A DNA stretch of 64,000 nt from Mycobacterium sp. 852013-51886_SCH5428379 (GCF_001665575.1 NZ_LZSU01000051.1:62001-126000), one strand, 5' to 3'; positions 17,105 to 25,056 are shown, numbered from the stretch's first letter. A program made the numbers and translations. The notes: generated from the letters alone by a model not told the origin.

Positions 17105-17392
17105 ATGGCCAAGGCCTATGTACTGATCACCGAAGACGTCAAGGACGCGGCCGGTATGGCCGAGTACGGCAAGCTCGCGAGCAAGACCATGGGTACGGCG
17201 AAGGTGCTGGCTTTCGGCCCGGCGGCCGAGGCCCTGGAAGGGCAGTGGCACGGCAACCAGACGGTGCTGCTGGAATTCGAGTCCGTCGACGCCGCCAAGG
17301 AGTGGTACTACTCCGACGAGTACCAGGCCGCCGCGAAACTGCGTCAGGCAGCGGCCGACTGCAACGGCGTCATCCTGCAGGGCCTCGGCTGA
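17105..17392 (+). CDS. DUF1330 family protein
   Basis: This 95-residue protein matches the small ferredoxin-like alpha/beta DUF1330 family in length and pattern: AYVLITEDVKD at the start, LLEFESVDAAKEWYYSDEYQAA in the middle and a C-terminal GVILQG. The family's function is unknown, though the fold resembles dimeric alpha-beta barrel proteins such as monooxygenases and isomerases. It lies 48 bases after the ferredoxin and ends just before a strong terminator, so it is probably the last gene of the P450 operon. A role in product isomerisation or quinone handling is possible but not supported by motifs. Confidence 0.85.
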   Translation: MAKAYVLITEDVKDAAGMAEYGKLASKTMGTAKVLAFGPAAEALEGQWHGNQTVLLEFESVDAAKEWYYSDEYQAAAKLRQAAADCNGVILQGLG

Positions 17393-17402
17393 CCCATCCC
17401 CA

Positions 17403-17428
17403 CGCGCCCAAACGAACGTTTGGGCGCG
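17403..17428. terminator. Strong hairpin terminator between convergent genes
   Basis: A perfect 12-base stem (CGCGCCCAAACG, then AA, then CGTTTGGGCGCG) lies 11 bases past the DUF1330 stop and 37 bases before the end of the converging TetR gene. There is no U-tract, which is common in mycobacteria. It could serve both directions. Confidence 0.7.
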
Positions 17429-17464
17429 AGATGCGGGTGGAATCGGCCATTTCGTCGATCTCGG

Positions 17465-18064
17465 CTACTGCACGGGCTGGACGCTGGACATGACCAGCTG
17501 GAGGTAGGGCCGGTAGAGGTCCTCGCCGTCGAGGTGGCTGTCGAGCGTGATTCCGTCGTTGGCGGCCAACACGATTCGGGCCAACGTCTCGGGGTCCATG
17601 GTGAGGCTACCGCCGATGCGAGCGGTGTTCTTGCTGATGAATTCCCCCAAGGCTCGGATCGTTTCGAGCCGTTGCGCCGCCACGCGTTCACGCGCGTCGG
17701 GATTGCGCAGGAGGAACAGGGTCAACTCGTATCCCAGCGCCGCCCGGTCGGTTCCGCTGCTCAGTTGGCGCCAGCGCTCGGCGAGGCCGTCGATGTCGAC
17801 ATCCTCGAGGCGATGGAAGGACGTCATCACCTCCGCGAAGCCGTCGAGGAATCGTTGGCGCTGACGGTCGACGACGGCAAGGAACAGCTTCTCCTTCGCG
17901 CCGAACTGTGAGTAGATCGCACCCCGGGTGAAACCCGCGGCGTCGGCGATCTCTTCGAGCGCCGCACCGGTCAACCCCTTTCGGGCGAAGACCTCCTCCG
18001 CGGCGTCGAGCAAGATCCGCCGCGTGTGCTCGGCACGGCGCTCCTTGGTCCATCGTTCCGCCAC
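17465..18064 (-). CDS. TetR-family transcriptional regulator
   Basis: This 199-residue protein has an N-terminal TetR helix-turn-helix (LEEIADAAGFTRGAIYSQF near residues 35-53). It is paralogous to the TetR protein at 5227: AERWTKERRAEHTRRILLDA against VERWTRERRLEHTRSVLLDA, with further matches such as DGFAEVM. The start is GTG 18064; the open frame extends further upstream, but only over the next gene. It lies four bases after the gene ending at 18069, so the two form one operon under the 18592-18626 palindromes. It probably represses its own operon and the divergent Rieske oxygenase gene. Confidence 0.92.
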   Translation of the reverse strand: MAERWTKERRAEHTRRILLDAAEEVFARKGLTGAALEEIADAAGFTRGAIYSQFGAKEKLFLAVVDRQRQRFLDGFAEVMTSFHRLEDVDIDGLAERWRQLSSGTDRAALGYELTLFLLRNPDARERVAAQRLETIRALGEFISKNTARIGGSLTMDPETLARIVLAANDGITLDSHLDGEDLYRPYLQLVMSSVQPVQ

Positions 18065-18068
18065 GGAA

Positions 18069-18554
18069 CTATCTTCCCACCACTGGTTCCCTCCCGACGA
18101 CGGCGAGGTCGAAGAGGCCACCCCCGTCGACGGTGCGGTCCGCCCAGAAGTCTTCACAGCCTTGGACGCTCGTGGGCAGTCCCCTAGAGAACAGCGCCTG
18201 TGCTTTGAACCTCTGTGCTGCCGGACTGAGGGTATGCCGCACCCGGTGCACGACGCCGGTCGACGCATCCTCGACCTCGCCCCAGACGAGGAGCCGGCCG
18301 TAACGCTCTGCGGTCACGTCACCGCGGGCGGTCAGCACGGGTCGGTCCTCTCGGTCCGGAGCTCGGAGTCGTGGATCCGCGTCGCCGGGTGATTCGACGC
18401 GCACCCCCAGGATGTCCAACGCCCGCGTATCAATCACGTCGTCGGTGACAACAACGACCTGCCATCCGGCGCGGCGGCGATCGAACATCAGCCCGCCGGC
18501 GTGACGAACGGCCTCGCGGACGCTGTCGGTGAGGACGTCGATTCGATAGCGCAC
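18069..18554 (-). CDS. Hypothetical protein co-transcribed with TetR
   Basis: This 161-residue soluble protein is not one I recognise. It opens with RYRIDVLTDSVREAVRHAGGLMFDRRRAGW and then a hydrophobic strand VVVVTDD, suggesting an alpha/beta fold. It contains one cysteine near the C-terminus and no metal or nucleotide motif. GTG 18554 is used as start; a TTG at 18560 directly after an AAGGAAGGGG stretch is an alternative. It is the first gene of a two-gene operon with TetR and divergent from the third Rieske oxygenase. Its position suggests a regulatory or ligand-sensing role, but nothing in the sequence proves this. Confidence 0.75.
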   Translation of the reverse strand: MRYRIDVLTDSVREAVRHAGGLMFDRRRAGWQVVVVTDDVIDTRALDILGVRVESPGDADPRLRAPDREDRPVLTARGDVTAERYGRLLVWGEVEDASTGVVHRVRHTLSPAAQRFKAQALFSRGLPTSVQGCEDFWADRTVDGGGLFDLAVVGREPVVGR

Positions 18555-18591
18555 CGTCAACCCCTTCCTTCGAAGTGATGCCCAACACGGT

Positions 18592-18626
18592 TATACATGT
18601 TTGTATCTCACATACAGGCATGTATA
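18592..18626. promoter_or_regulatory. Nested palindromic operator in the divergent TetR/Rieske promoter
   Basis: TATACATG at 18592-18599 is answered by CATGTATA at 18619-18626. Inside, TGTAT (18602-18606) is answered by ATACA. The result is two concentric AT-rich palindromes in GC-rich DNA, midway between divergent starts at 18554 and 18749. This is the architecture expected for a TetR binding two dimers; the TetR at 17465 is the likely ligand (inference). Confidence 0.6.
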
Positions 18627-18748
18627 TAGTGACGGCGATCACAGACGGCCGCCGTAGTAGGTCCCGTCACAGGCGCTTCTCGGACAGGCCCTCGTCCGGA
18701 CTGCGCGACCCCAGGGGTGATCGACGTCGACAGAGGAGGACTCCCTTG

Positions 18749-20119
18749 ATGCCAGCGACACGTCCCGGAGAATGGCTCGATCCGGACTCGGGTCTCGGCC
18801 AGGGGCTGGACGATGTGCAACCGGGCACGTTCAACATGACCATCGGCACCGACCGCTACACCTGTCCCGAATATGCCGCGCGCGAACGGGAAGCGATCTG
18901 GATGCGCACCTGGCAGATCGCCGGCCGCACCGAGGATCTGCCCAAACCCGGTGACTGGAAGAAATACGACATCCTCGACCAGTCATTCCTCATCGTCCGC
19001 GGCAAGGACGGAGAGCTGCGAGGCTTCGTCAACGCCTGCAGGCATCGCGGAAACGCGTTGTGCGTCACCGAGACTGGTAACGCCAAGCGTGGCTTTCTCT
19101 GCCAGTACCACCTGTGGTCCTACGACCTGGACGGCCGCCTGAAGGGTCTGCTGCGCGAGAACCTCGCCGGGCCGATCGACAAGACCGAGAATTCGCTGCT
19201 GCCCGTGTCGGCGGATACGTTCGCGGGCTTCATCTTCCTCAACCCGGACCCCGGCGCCGAGCCGCTGCGCGCGTACCTCGGCGATGATGTCGTGAGTCTG
19301 ATCGAGCCCTACAACATCGAGCAGTTCACCACCGTCATGGACGTGACCGAGGCCATCGAGTGCAACTGGAAAGTCGTCATGGATGCCTTCGAAGAGGGCT
19401 ACCACATCAAGGACATCCATCCCCAGCTGTTGCAGGTGCTGCACATCAACCCGAGGACCGCACGCTACCGGTTCTTTGAAAACCACAGTGTGGCAATGGC
19501 TCCGTTCGAGGTGGTCGGTGCCGGTGCGCAGGACCAGGTCGCCGAAATCCTCGCGCTTCCCGAGACGTTTCCCGGTACCGTCGCGGTGATCCCGCGATTC
19601 CAGGAACTCATTGCGCCGTACCAGGATTCAGACGAAAACGTCGAACCCCCCAGGGTGTCACCGCGCGCCTGCTGCTGCAACGGGCCACTCGCGAGGTGCT
19701 GACGGGTATGGGTCTCGACGTCAGCGGTCTGACCGACAGTCAGATGGTCGACAACCAGGGCTGGGTGCTGTTCCCGAACTACTTCATGACCGTGCGTGCC
19801 GGGGAATGCCACGTCATCATGTCGAGGCCGCACCCCGACGGTGACCCGAACCGGTGCATCTGGCATGTGGCCAGCTACATGTATGTGCCGGAGGAGTTCC
19901 GCGACGCCGTGCGCGCCGAAGCGATCGTGGTGGACACACCGGGCAGCCACAAGTACTTCGAGGCGTTGCAGCAGGACTACGAGCAGATGCCCCGGCAGCA
20001 GAAGGGGCTGCGTAACGACCGGCTCCAGCACATGTCGCTGGTCAAGGAGGAGGTCGTCATTGCGCATTTTCCACTCGGTGGTGGACCGTTACCTGGCCGC
20101 GGCGGGGGTGACGGCATGA
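18749..20119 (+). pseudogene. Rieske non-heme iron oxygenase alpha subunit (copy 3) with two compensating frameshifts
   Basis: The first frame gives 300 good residues with Rieske ligands C97, H99, C118 and H121 and the iron-site motif DAFEEGYHIKDIH, then goes out of frame at a run of six C (19646-19651). The homologous sequence continues in the next frame (TPQGVTARLLLQ onward) to a run of four T near 20062-20065. There the original frame resumes with FHSVVDRYLAAAGVTA and stops at 20119, overlapping the next ATG. One missing C and one extra T explain both, so total length stays 456 codons. This is either a sequencing or assembly error at homopolymers or a real double mutation. ATG 18749 has GAGGAGGA eight bases before it. 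It is only distantly related to copies 1 and 2. Confidence 0.85.
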
Positions 20120-20580
20120 CGACGATCGACGACGTCATCGGCGGGACGACCGGACGGTCCCGAGCGGTGCTCGAGTACAGCCAGACGATGCGCCGCCTGG
20201 TGAAAAGCGCCAAGGATCCGGGATTCTCGGTCGAGAGCTGGGCGCCGCTGGCGGAGTTGATCGACGTCGAGGCGTTCGTTCGCATCGGTCCGTTCAAGGA
20301 GGTGATGAACTGGACCGAATACACCGAATTCCTCACCAACTGGGCGAAGTCCTCGGACTGGGACTGCTCGTTCAAGCGGCTCACCGAGACAGCGGATGTG
20401 GCGTTCCTCGAGCTCGAAGAAAGCAGTCGCATCGGCGATTTCAGCAGCGTGGTCAACACCGCGTCGGTGTACGAGTTCAACGCCGACGACAAGATCACCT
20501 ACGTCGCCGTCTACCTGCAGATGCAGCTTCCCGACCCGGCCGCGATGCCGGACGTCCAGGGCGCCGGGGAGGCTGAGTGA
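20116..20580 (+). CDS. NTF2-like (SnoaL/beta-subunit-like) protein paired with Rieske copy 3
   Basis: This 154-residue protein has the alternating helix and strand pattern of the NTF2/SnoaL fold, including LAELIDVEAFVRIGPF, a YTEFLTNWAK helix and strands FLELEESSRIG and KITYVAVYLQMQ. The fold is shared by beta subunits of ring-hydroxylating dioxygenases and by SnoaL-type cyclases and hydratases. ATG 20116 overlaps the stop of the Rieske gene, so it is translated with it. It is probably the small subunit or a following enzyme. Its start argues that the Rieske frame ending at 20119 was functional until recently. Confidence 0.78.
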   Translation: MTTIDDVIGGTTGRSRAVLEYSQTMRRLVKSAKDPGFSVESWAPLAELIDVEAFVRIGPFKEVMNWTEYTEFLTNWAKSSDWDCSFKRLTETADVAFLELEESSRIGDFSSVVNTASVYEFNADDKITYVAVYLQMQLPDPAAMPDVQGAGEAE

Positions 20581-20837
20581 TCGGCCACACCGACACCTTC
20601 GACCTCCAACGTCCGAATGCGCGCCAGCACATCGCCGTCGGGCGCGGGCCGCACAGCTGCCCCGGTGCCCCGCTGGCCCGCGCGGAGGCCAAGGTCAGTG
20701 TCAACCGGCTGCTGGACCGGACCTCCGACACCCGGATCGACGAGGACTAGCACGGGCCGGCCGACGCCAGGCGATACCGATACCTGCCGACCTTCATTCT
20801 GCGCGGACTCACCCGTCTGCACATCGAGTGCTCGTAG
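20581..20837 (+). pseudogene. C-terminal remnant of a cytochrome P450
   Basis: Directly after the NTF2-like gene, one frame reads DTFDLQRPNARQHIAVGRG and continues into the heme loop PHSCPGAPLARAEAK and LLDRTSDTRIDED, then an in-frame TAG at 20748. The same frame goes on as HGPADARRYRYLPTFILRGLTRLHIECS to a stop at 20835. Both parts align with the last 85 or so residues of the P450 at 15564 (DTFDPERKNARQHLAFGRG, HHGPVGARHYDYIPTYILRGLTELHLEF). The N-terminal 350 residues are missing. It is therefore a decayed gene fragment left by a deletion, lying between two live genes. Confidence 0.88.
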
Positions 20838-20850
20838 GAGTTCTGCGGCA

Positions 20851-21606
20851 ATGCCTTTCGAAAACACCACCGCCATCGTCACCGGCGGTGCGCAGGGCCT
20901 TGGCCTGGCGATCGCCGAGGCGCTCGCCGGCCGCGGTACCAAGGTCGCCATCTTCGATCTCGCCACCGCCCAGATCGACGCCGAGGTCGACCGGTTGCGG
21001 GCCCAGGGCGGCACCGTCAATGGTTACACCGTCGATGTCTCCGACCGCGGCCAGGTCAGGGCCGCCGTCCAGAAGGTTCGCACCGACCTCGGCCCTGTGC
21101 TCATCCTGATCAACAACGCCGGTATCGAGCAGTTCGGGAAGTTCACCGAGATCACCGACGAGCAATGGGACCGGGTGATGGCGATCAACTTGAGGGGGCC
21201 GTTCATCTGCACCCAGGAGGTGCTGTCCGACATGGTGGACGCCCACTGGGGGAGGATCGTGAACATCTCGTCGTCGAGTGCCCAGGGCGGGCAATCCCGG
21301 ATGGCCGCCTACGTCAGCTCGAAGGCCGGTGTCATCGGCTTCACCAAATCGCTGGCGCTCGAGCTCGGTCCCAAGGGGATCACCGTCAACACCATCCCGC
21401 CGGGCATGGTGGTGACCCCGATGCTGGAGAAGGCCATCGACGAGGGCCGCTTCACCGCGTCGCTGGAGCATTTCGCCAAGATCACGCCGGTGCGTCGGGC
21501 GGGGCGTCCCGAGGACATCGCCAACGCAGCGATCTTCCTGTGTCAGGACGAATCATCGTATGTCACAGGGCAGATCATCGGGGTCAATGGAGGTCGTCGC
21601 ACGTGA
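20851..21606 (+). CDS. Short-chain dehydrogenase/reductase
   Basis: This 251-residue classical SDR has cofactor motif TGGAQGLG at residues 11-18, NNAG near 88, a catalytic serine in NISSSSAQ, YVSSK near 153 and a C-terminal GQIIGVNGG. It is closely related to the SDRs at 11703 and 40510. It starts at ATG 20851 just behind the P450 remnant and its stop overlaps the next gene (GTGA). It likely oxidises an alcohol produced by the upstream oxygenase. The missing P450 in front suggests the original module was P450-SDR-CMD. Confidence 0.93.
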   Translation: MPFENTTAIVTGGAQGLGLAIAEALAGRGTKVAIFDLATAQIDAEVDRLRAQGGTVNGYTVDVSDRGQVRAAVQKVRTDLGPVLILINNAGIEQFGKFTEITDEQWDRVMAINLRGPFICTQEVLSDMVDAHWGRIVNISSSSAQGGQSRMAAYVSSKAGVIGFTKSLALELGPKGITVNTIPPGMVVTPMLEKAIDEGRFTASLEHFAKITPVRRAGRPEDIANAAIFLCQDESSYVTGQIIGVNGGRRT

Positions 21607-22205
21607 CCGACGCGCATCCCGACAGGCCGCTGCTGGCCCCGCTGACGGCCGAGGAATGGGGCGACAAGGAGTACGCCGCCTACGGTGCGCTGATGGGACT
21701 ACCCGGCGACAAGGTCCCGCGGGCTGGTTCCGGGCATGCCACCGATCCGCTGAACTTCGACATCATCGGCTTGCTGGCGCGCCACCCGGACATGACCCGC
21801 CGGTTCCTGACCTTCAACGGCTGGCTGCTGCAGCGGGGTGAACTACCGCTGCGCTTACGCGAATTGGCGATTCTGCGGGTCGCGCATACCCGGCGGTCCG
21901 CGTTCTTCTGGGGCGAGCACAACCGGGTCGCCACCGAAGGCGGGGTACCCGTCGGGGACATCGCCCGCCTGGCGGACGGTAACGACGGCTTCAACGGCGC
22001 CGACCGCGTGGTGCTCGAGGCCACCGACGAATTGCTGACCCACGGCCGCGCCGACGCCTCGACCTGGCAGCGGCTGACCGAGGAAATCGGCACACATCAG
22101 GCGATGGAACTCATCTTCGTCGTCGGCACTTACGCCATGTTGGCGATGGCCTTCGACACCTGGCGCCTGCCCCCGCCCTCCGGCAGTGCACCGCTACCCG
22201 ACTGA
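21603..22205 (+). CDS. Carboxymuconolactone decarboxylase (CMD)-like family protein
   Basis: This 200-residue CMD-like protein has the conserved helix LRLRELAILRVAHTRRSAFFW followed by GEHNRVATEGGVPVGDI. The cysteine found at this position in active AhpD or CMD proteins is serine here, as in many longer mycobacterial homologues. The N-terminal 40 residues (LAPLTAEEWGDKEYAA) resemble the start of the 14954 protein (LAPLPGDEWSDETRAA), so the two are paralogues. It starts at GTG 21603 coupled to the SDR and ends its operon before a large inverted repeat. The activity is unknown. Confidence 0.85.
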   Translation: MTDAHPDRPLLAPLTAEEWGDKEYAAYGALMGLPGDKVPRAGSGHATDPLNFDIIGLLARHPDMTRRFLTFNGWLLQRGELPLRLRELAILRVAHTRRSAFFWGEHNRVATEGGVPVGDIARLADGNDGFNGADRVVLEATDELLTHGRADASTWQRLTEEIGTHQAMELIFVVGTYAMLAMAFDTWRLPPPSGSAPLPD

Positions 22206-22210
22206 CCATC

Positions 22211-22276
22211 GCAATGTCAGTCTGAGAGCCTCACGACGCAGATATATCCATCGTGACGCTGTCAGCCTGACATTGC
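22211..22276. terminator. Long imperfect inverted repeat between convergent genes, probable two-way terminator
   Basis: Arms of 26 bases at 22211-22236 and 22251-22276 pair at 23 positions (starting GCAATGTCAG, ending TCACGA) around a 14-base AT-rich loop. It fills the gap between the CMD gene ending at 22205 and the P450 gene ending at 22308. The position suggests a bidirectional terminator. The length is unusual for that, and a small mobile or repetitive element is the alternative. Confidence 0.6.
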
Positions 22277-22307
22277 CTGGGCGTGCACGAACTCGGAACG
22301 CGTTGCG

Positions 22308-23525
22308 TTACCTGTGCACCCGCACCGGAACATGGGACCAGCCGGCGACGTTCTGCATCGCCACCCGGCGGCACTCGTCCCACAGCACCTCGTAGTGCGG
22401 CATGAAATCGAGCAACCGCTCCAGCGCGATCGCGCTCTCCATGCGTGCCAGTGCGGCACCGAGGCAGCTGTGCACGCCGTATCCGAAGCCCAGGTTCTGC
22501 GCCTCGGTGCGATCACGTTCGATGTCGAACTTGTCGGCGGCGGTGAAGGCCTCGGGATCGCGGTTGGCCGAACCACCCAGCAGGAACACGGGTTTGCCCG
22601 CCGGGATGGTGACGCCGTGGATCGTCACCTCTTTCATCGAGCGCCGCACGTTGTACTGCGCCGGTGCCTCATAGCGCAGGAGTTCCTCGACGGCGGCCGG
22701 GATCTTGCTGCGATCGTCGAGCAGCTTCTGCCACTGGTCGGGGTTGCGGGCGAACGTGACGGCGGCGTTGCCGATCAGCTTGGTCACCGTCTCTGCACCT
22801 GCCCCACCGAGAAGCGTCGCGAAACCGGCGATCTCGAGGTCATCCAGACGCTCCATGCGTCCGTCCTCGCGTTCGATCTCGGCCTGCACCAACGCGGTGA
22901 ACATGTCGTCCTGCGGATTCTCCCGGCGCTGCGCGATCAGCTCGAAGTACAGCCCCATGGCCTCGGCGATGGCCTGCATACCCTCCGGAGACATCTCCTC
23001 CTGCCCGGGCTCGCGGTGCAGAGAGGTGTCCACCCACTGGCGTACCTGCTGGCGGCGATCCTCCGGGACACCGAGCATCCGGGTGATCACCTCGACCGGG
23101 AAGAACGCGGCGAATTCCTGCACGACGTCGAAGTGCTCAGGATCGGCGGCGCGGAAGCACGAATCGATGGTCTCTTCGACCATCGGCTGGAGTTTCGCGA
23201 TCTGACGCGGGGTGAAGACCTTGTTGACCAGGCTGCGCATCTGCCGATGCTCCGGCGGGTCCATCAGGATGATCATCTTGAACGGCGCCGGCTCACCGGT
23301 CTTCACCATCGACAGGTCGAGGCCGTACGCCGACGAGAACGTCTCGTAGTCCTTGAACGCGGCCGCGACGTCGGCGTGCCGGGACAGCGCGTAGAAGTCC
23401 AGTTCCTCGTTGTAGTAGACCGGCGCTTCCTCCCGCATGCGCCGGTAGATCTCCCAGGGTTCGTTGAAGTACTCCTCGGAGAAGGGATCGAACACGAGGT
23501 CCGAATTGGTCTGAGACGTTGTCAT
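22308..23525 (-). CDS. Cytochrome P450 (second of a tandem pair)
   Basis: This 405-residue P450 has the I-helix motif GGAGAETV, ExxR in EELLRYEAP and the heme loop FGYGVHSCLG. It is a close paralogue of the P450 at 23733: long stretches match, for example FPVEVITRM and DDRSKIPAAVEELLRY. A ferredoxin gene lies between the pair. The acid-Thr pair of the I helix is AET followed by Val instead of Thr-Thr, a modest variation shared by both copies. It is last in the transcript P450-ferredoxin-P450. Two related P450s around one ferredoxin suggest successive oxidations of one substrate or related substrates. Confidence 0.95.
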   Translation of the reverse strand: MTTSQTNSDLVFDPFSEEYFNEPWEIYRRMREEAPVYYNEELDFYALSRHADVAAAFKDYETFSSAYGLDLSMVKTGEPAPFKMIILMDPPEHRQMRSLVNKVFTPRQIAKLQPMVEETIDSCFRAADPEHFDVVQEFAAFFPVEVITRMLGVPEDRRQQVRQWVDTSLHREPGQEEMSPEGMQAIAEAMGLYFELIAQRRENPQDDMFTALVQAEIEREDGRMERLDDLEIAGFATLLGGAGAETVTKLIGNAAVTFARNPDQWQKLLDDRSKIPAAVEELLRYEAPAQYNVRRSMKEVTIHGVTIPAGKPVFLLGGSANRDPEAFTAADKFDIERDRTEAQNLGFGYGVHSCLGAALARMESAIALERLLDFMPHYEVLWDECRRVAMQNVAGWSHVPVRVHR

Positions 23526-23535
23526 CGACTTCCCG

Positions 23536-23736
23536 TCATTCTTCGCGGATGGCTATGGCCTGCCGCGGACACTGGCGGACGGCTTCTCGAACCTGCTGTT
23601 CGTTCTCGGGGGTGACCTCGTCGGTCAGGACGTGCAGGTAGTCCTCGTCGTCGAGATCGAACACCTCGGGGATGATGCCCATGCACACCCCGTTGCTCTC
23701 GCACAGTCCGAAATCGACCTCGATCTTCTGGCTCAT
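23536..23736 (-). CDS. Small ferredoxin (3Fe-4S type) between two P450 genes
   Basis: This 66-residue ferredoxin has C12-E-S-N-G-V-C18 and a final RQCPRQA cysteine, so three cysteines consistent with a [3Fe-4S] cluster. The residue replacing the second 4Fe-4S cysteine is asparagine, unlike the histidine at 16865 and 39365. Its ATG overlaps the stop of the upstream P450 (ATGA) and it ends ten bases before the next P450 start. It probably serves both flanking P450s. Confidence 0.93.
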   Translation of the reverse strand: MSQKIEVDFGLCESNGVCMGIIPEVFDLDDEDYLHVLTDEVTPENEQQVREAVRQCPRQAIAIREE

Positions 23737-24935
23737 CGCAAAACCCTCACCGGCACATGGTGGTATCCCGCCACGTTCTGCATGTTGACCCGCTCGAGCT
23801 TGTCGAACGCCACCTCGTAGCGCGGCATGAAGTCGAGCAGCTTCTCCAGCGCGATGGCTGTCTCCATCCGGGCCAGCGCCGCGCCGAGACAGCTGTGAAT
23901 GCCGTAGCCCAGACCCAGGTTCTGCGCCTGTGTGCGGTCACGGTCGATGTCGAACGTCTCGCCGTCGTCGAACGCGCGCGGATCGCGGTTGGCCGCCGCG
24001 CCCATCAGGAACACCGGCTTGTTGGCGGGGACCGTTCCGCTGGGCAGTTCCACATCGCGCAGGCTGTAGCGGACGTTGTACTGCACCGGACCCACATACC
24101 GGAGGAGTTCCTCCACGGCTGCCGGGATCTTGCTGCGGTCGTCGAGCAGCTTCTGCCATTGCTCGGGGTGCCGCGCGAATTCCACGACCGCGCTGCCGAC
24201 CAGCTTGGTGACCGTCTCGGCGCCCGCCCCGCCCAGCAGCGTGGTGAACCCGGTGATCTCGATGTCGTCGAGCTGGCGCATCTCGCCGTCCGGACCGGGG
24301 ATCCGCGCGGCGATCAACCGGCTGATCATGTCGTCCTGCGGATTCTTGCGACGCTCCTGGACCAGGCTGTAGTAGTACATCCCCGAGTCGATGTTGGCCT
24401 GCATGTTTTCTTCGTCCTGGTCGATCTGACCGGGCTTGCGGTGCAGGCTGGTGTCGATCCAGATACGGACCTGTTGGCGGAAGTCCTCGGGCACTCCGGC
24501 CATCCGCGTGATGACCTCGACCGGGAACGGCCCGGAGAAGTCCTGGACGACGTCGAAGTTGTCGGGGTCGGCCTGGCTCAGGTAGTGCTCGACGAGTTCC
24601 AGCACGGTCTCGCGCTGACTTTGGATGGCGCGCGGCGTGAAGGCCTTGTTGAGCAGGCTGCGCATGTGCCGGTGATCGGGCGGATCCATGAAGATGATCG
24701 ACTTCTGCGGCACCTCGCCGGAGCGGACCATGCCGAGATCGCAGCCCCGGGCCGACGAGAACGACTCGTGGTCCTTGAACGCCGCCGCCACGTCGGCGTG
24801 CCGGGTCAGCGCGTAGAAGTCCTGCTCTTCGTCGTAGTAGATCGGCGCTTCGTCGCGCATCCGCTGGTAGATCTCGTACGGATTGTCGAAATACTCCTGC
24901 GACACAGGATTGAAGACGAGCTTGGGCTTGGTCAC
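23733..24935 (-). CDS. Cytochrome P450 (first of a tandem pair)
   Basis: This 400-residue P450 has I-helix GGAGAETV, ExxR in EELLRYVGP and heme loop LGYGIHSCLG. The expected phenylalanine before the heme loop is leucine. GTG 24935 is chosen as start because GAGGAGG lies seven bases upstream, and the protein then begins TKPKLVFNPVSQEYF, matching the start of its paralogue at 22308. It heads the operon P450-ferredoxin-P450 under the TACTGTA palindrome at 24989-25007. The two P450s probably came from one local duplication. Confidence 0.95.
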   Translation of the reverse strand: MTKPKLVFNPVSQEYFDNPYEIYQRMRDEAPIYYDEEQDFYALTRHADVAAAFKDHESFSSARGCDLGMVRSGEVPQKSIIFMDPPDHRHMRSLLNKAFTPRAIQSQRETVLELVEHYLSQADPDNFDVVQDFSGPFPVEVITRMAGVPEDFRQQVRIWIDTSLHRKPGQIDQDEENMQANIDSGMYYYSLVQERRKNPQDDMISRLIAARIPGPDGEMRQLDDIEITGFTTLLGGAGAETVTKLVGSAVVEFARHPEQWQKLLDDRSKIPAAVEELLRYVGPVQYNVRYSLRDVELPSGTVPANKPVFLMGAAANRDPRAFDDGETFDIDRDRTQAQNLGLGYGIHSCLGAALARMETAIALEKLLDFMPRYEVAFDKLERVNMQNVAGYHHVPVRVLR

Positions 24936-24988
24936 TGGCGACCTCCTCGGCGTGGGCTCACGGCCGGAAACGTTACGGAAGGCGGAAT

Positions 24989-25007
24989 TACTGTAATGGG
25001 TACAGTA
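24989..25007. promoter_or_regulatory. Perfect 19-base operator-like palindrome
   Basis: TACTGTA-ATGGG-TACAGTA has perfect seven-base arms. It lies 54 bases upstream of the P450 start at 24935, between two minus-strand operons, and is the only long palindrome in this 121-base gap. The form fits a TetR or GntR operator. No regulator gene is adjacent, so the binder must lie elsewhere. Confidence 0.6.
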
Positions 25008-25056
25008 TGCGGTAGATGAGCCCGGAATTCCGGTGAATCGCCCGAACGCCGCACCG

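Noticed and set aside
18749..20119. Programmed ribosomal frameshifting in Rieske copy 3
   Set aside because: Two shifts in opposite directions at ordinary short homopolymers, without a clear stimulatory structure, are better explained by indels or sequencing error.
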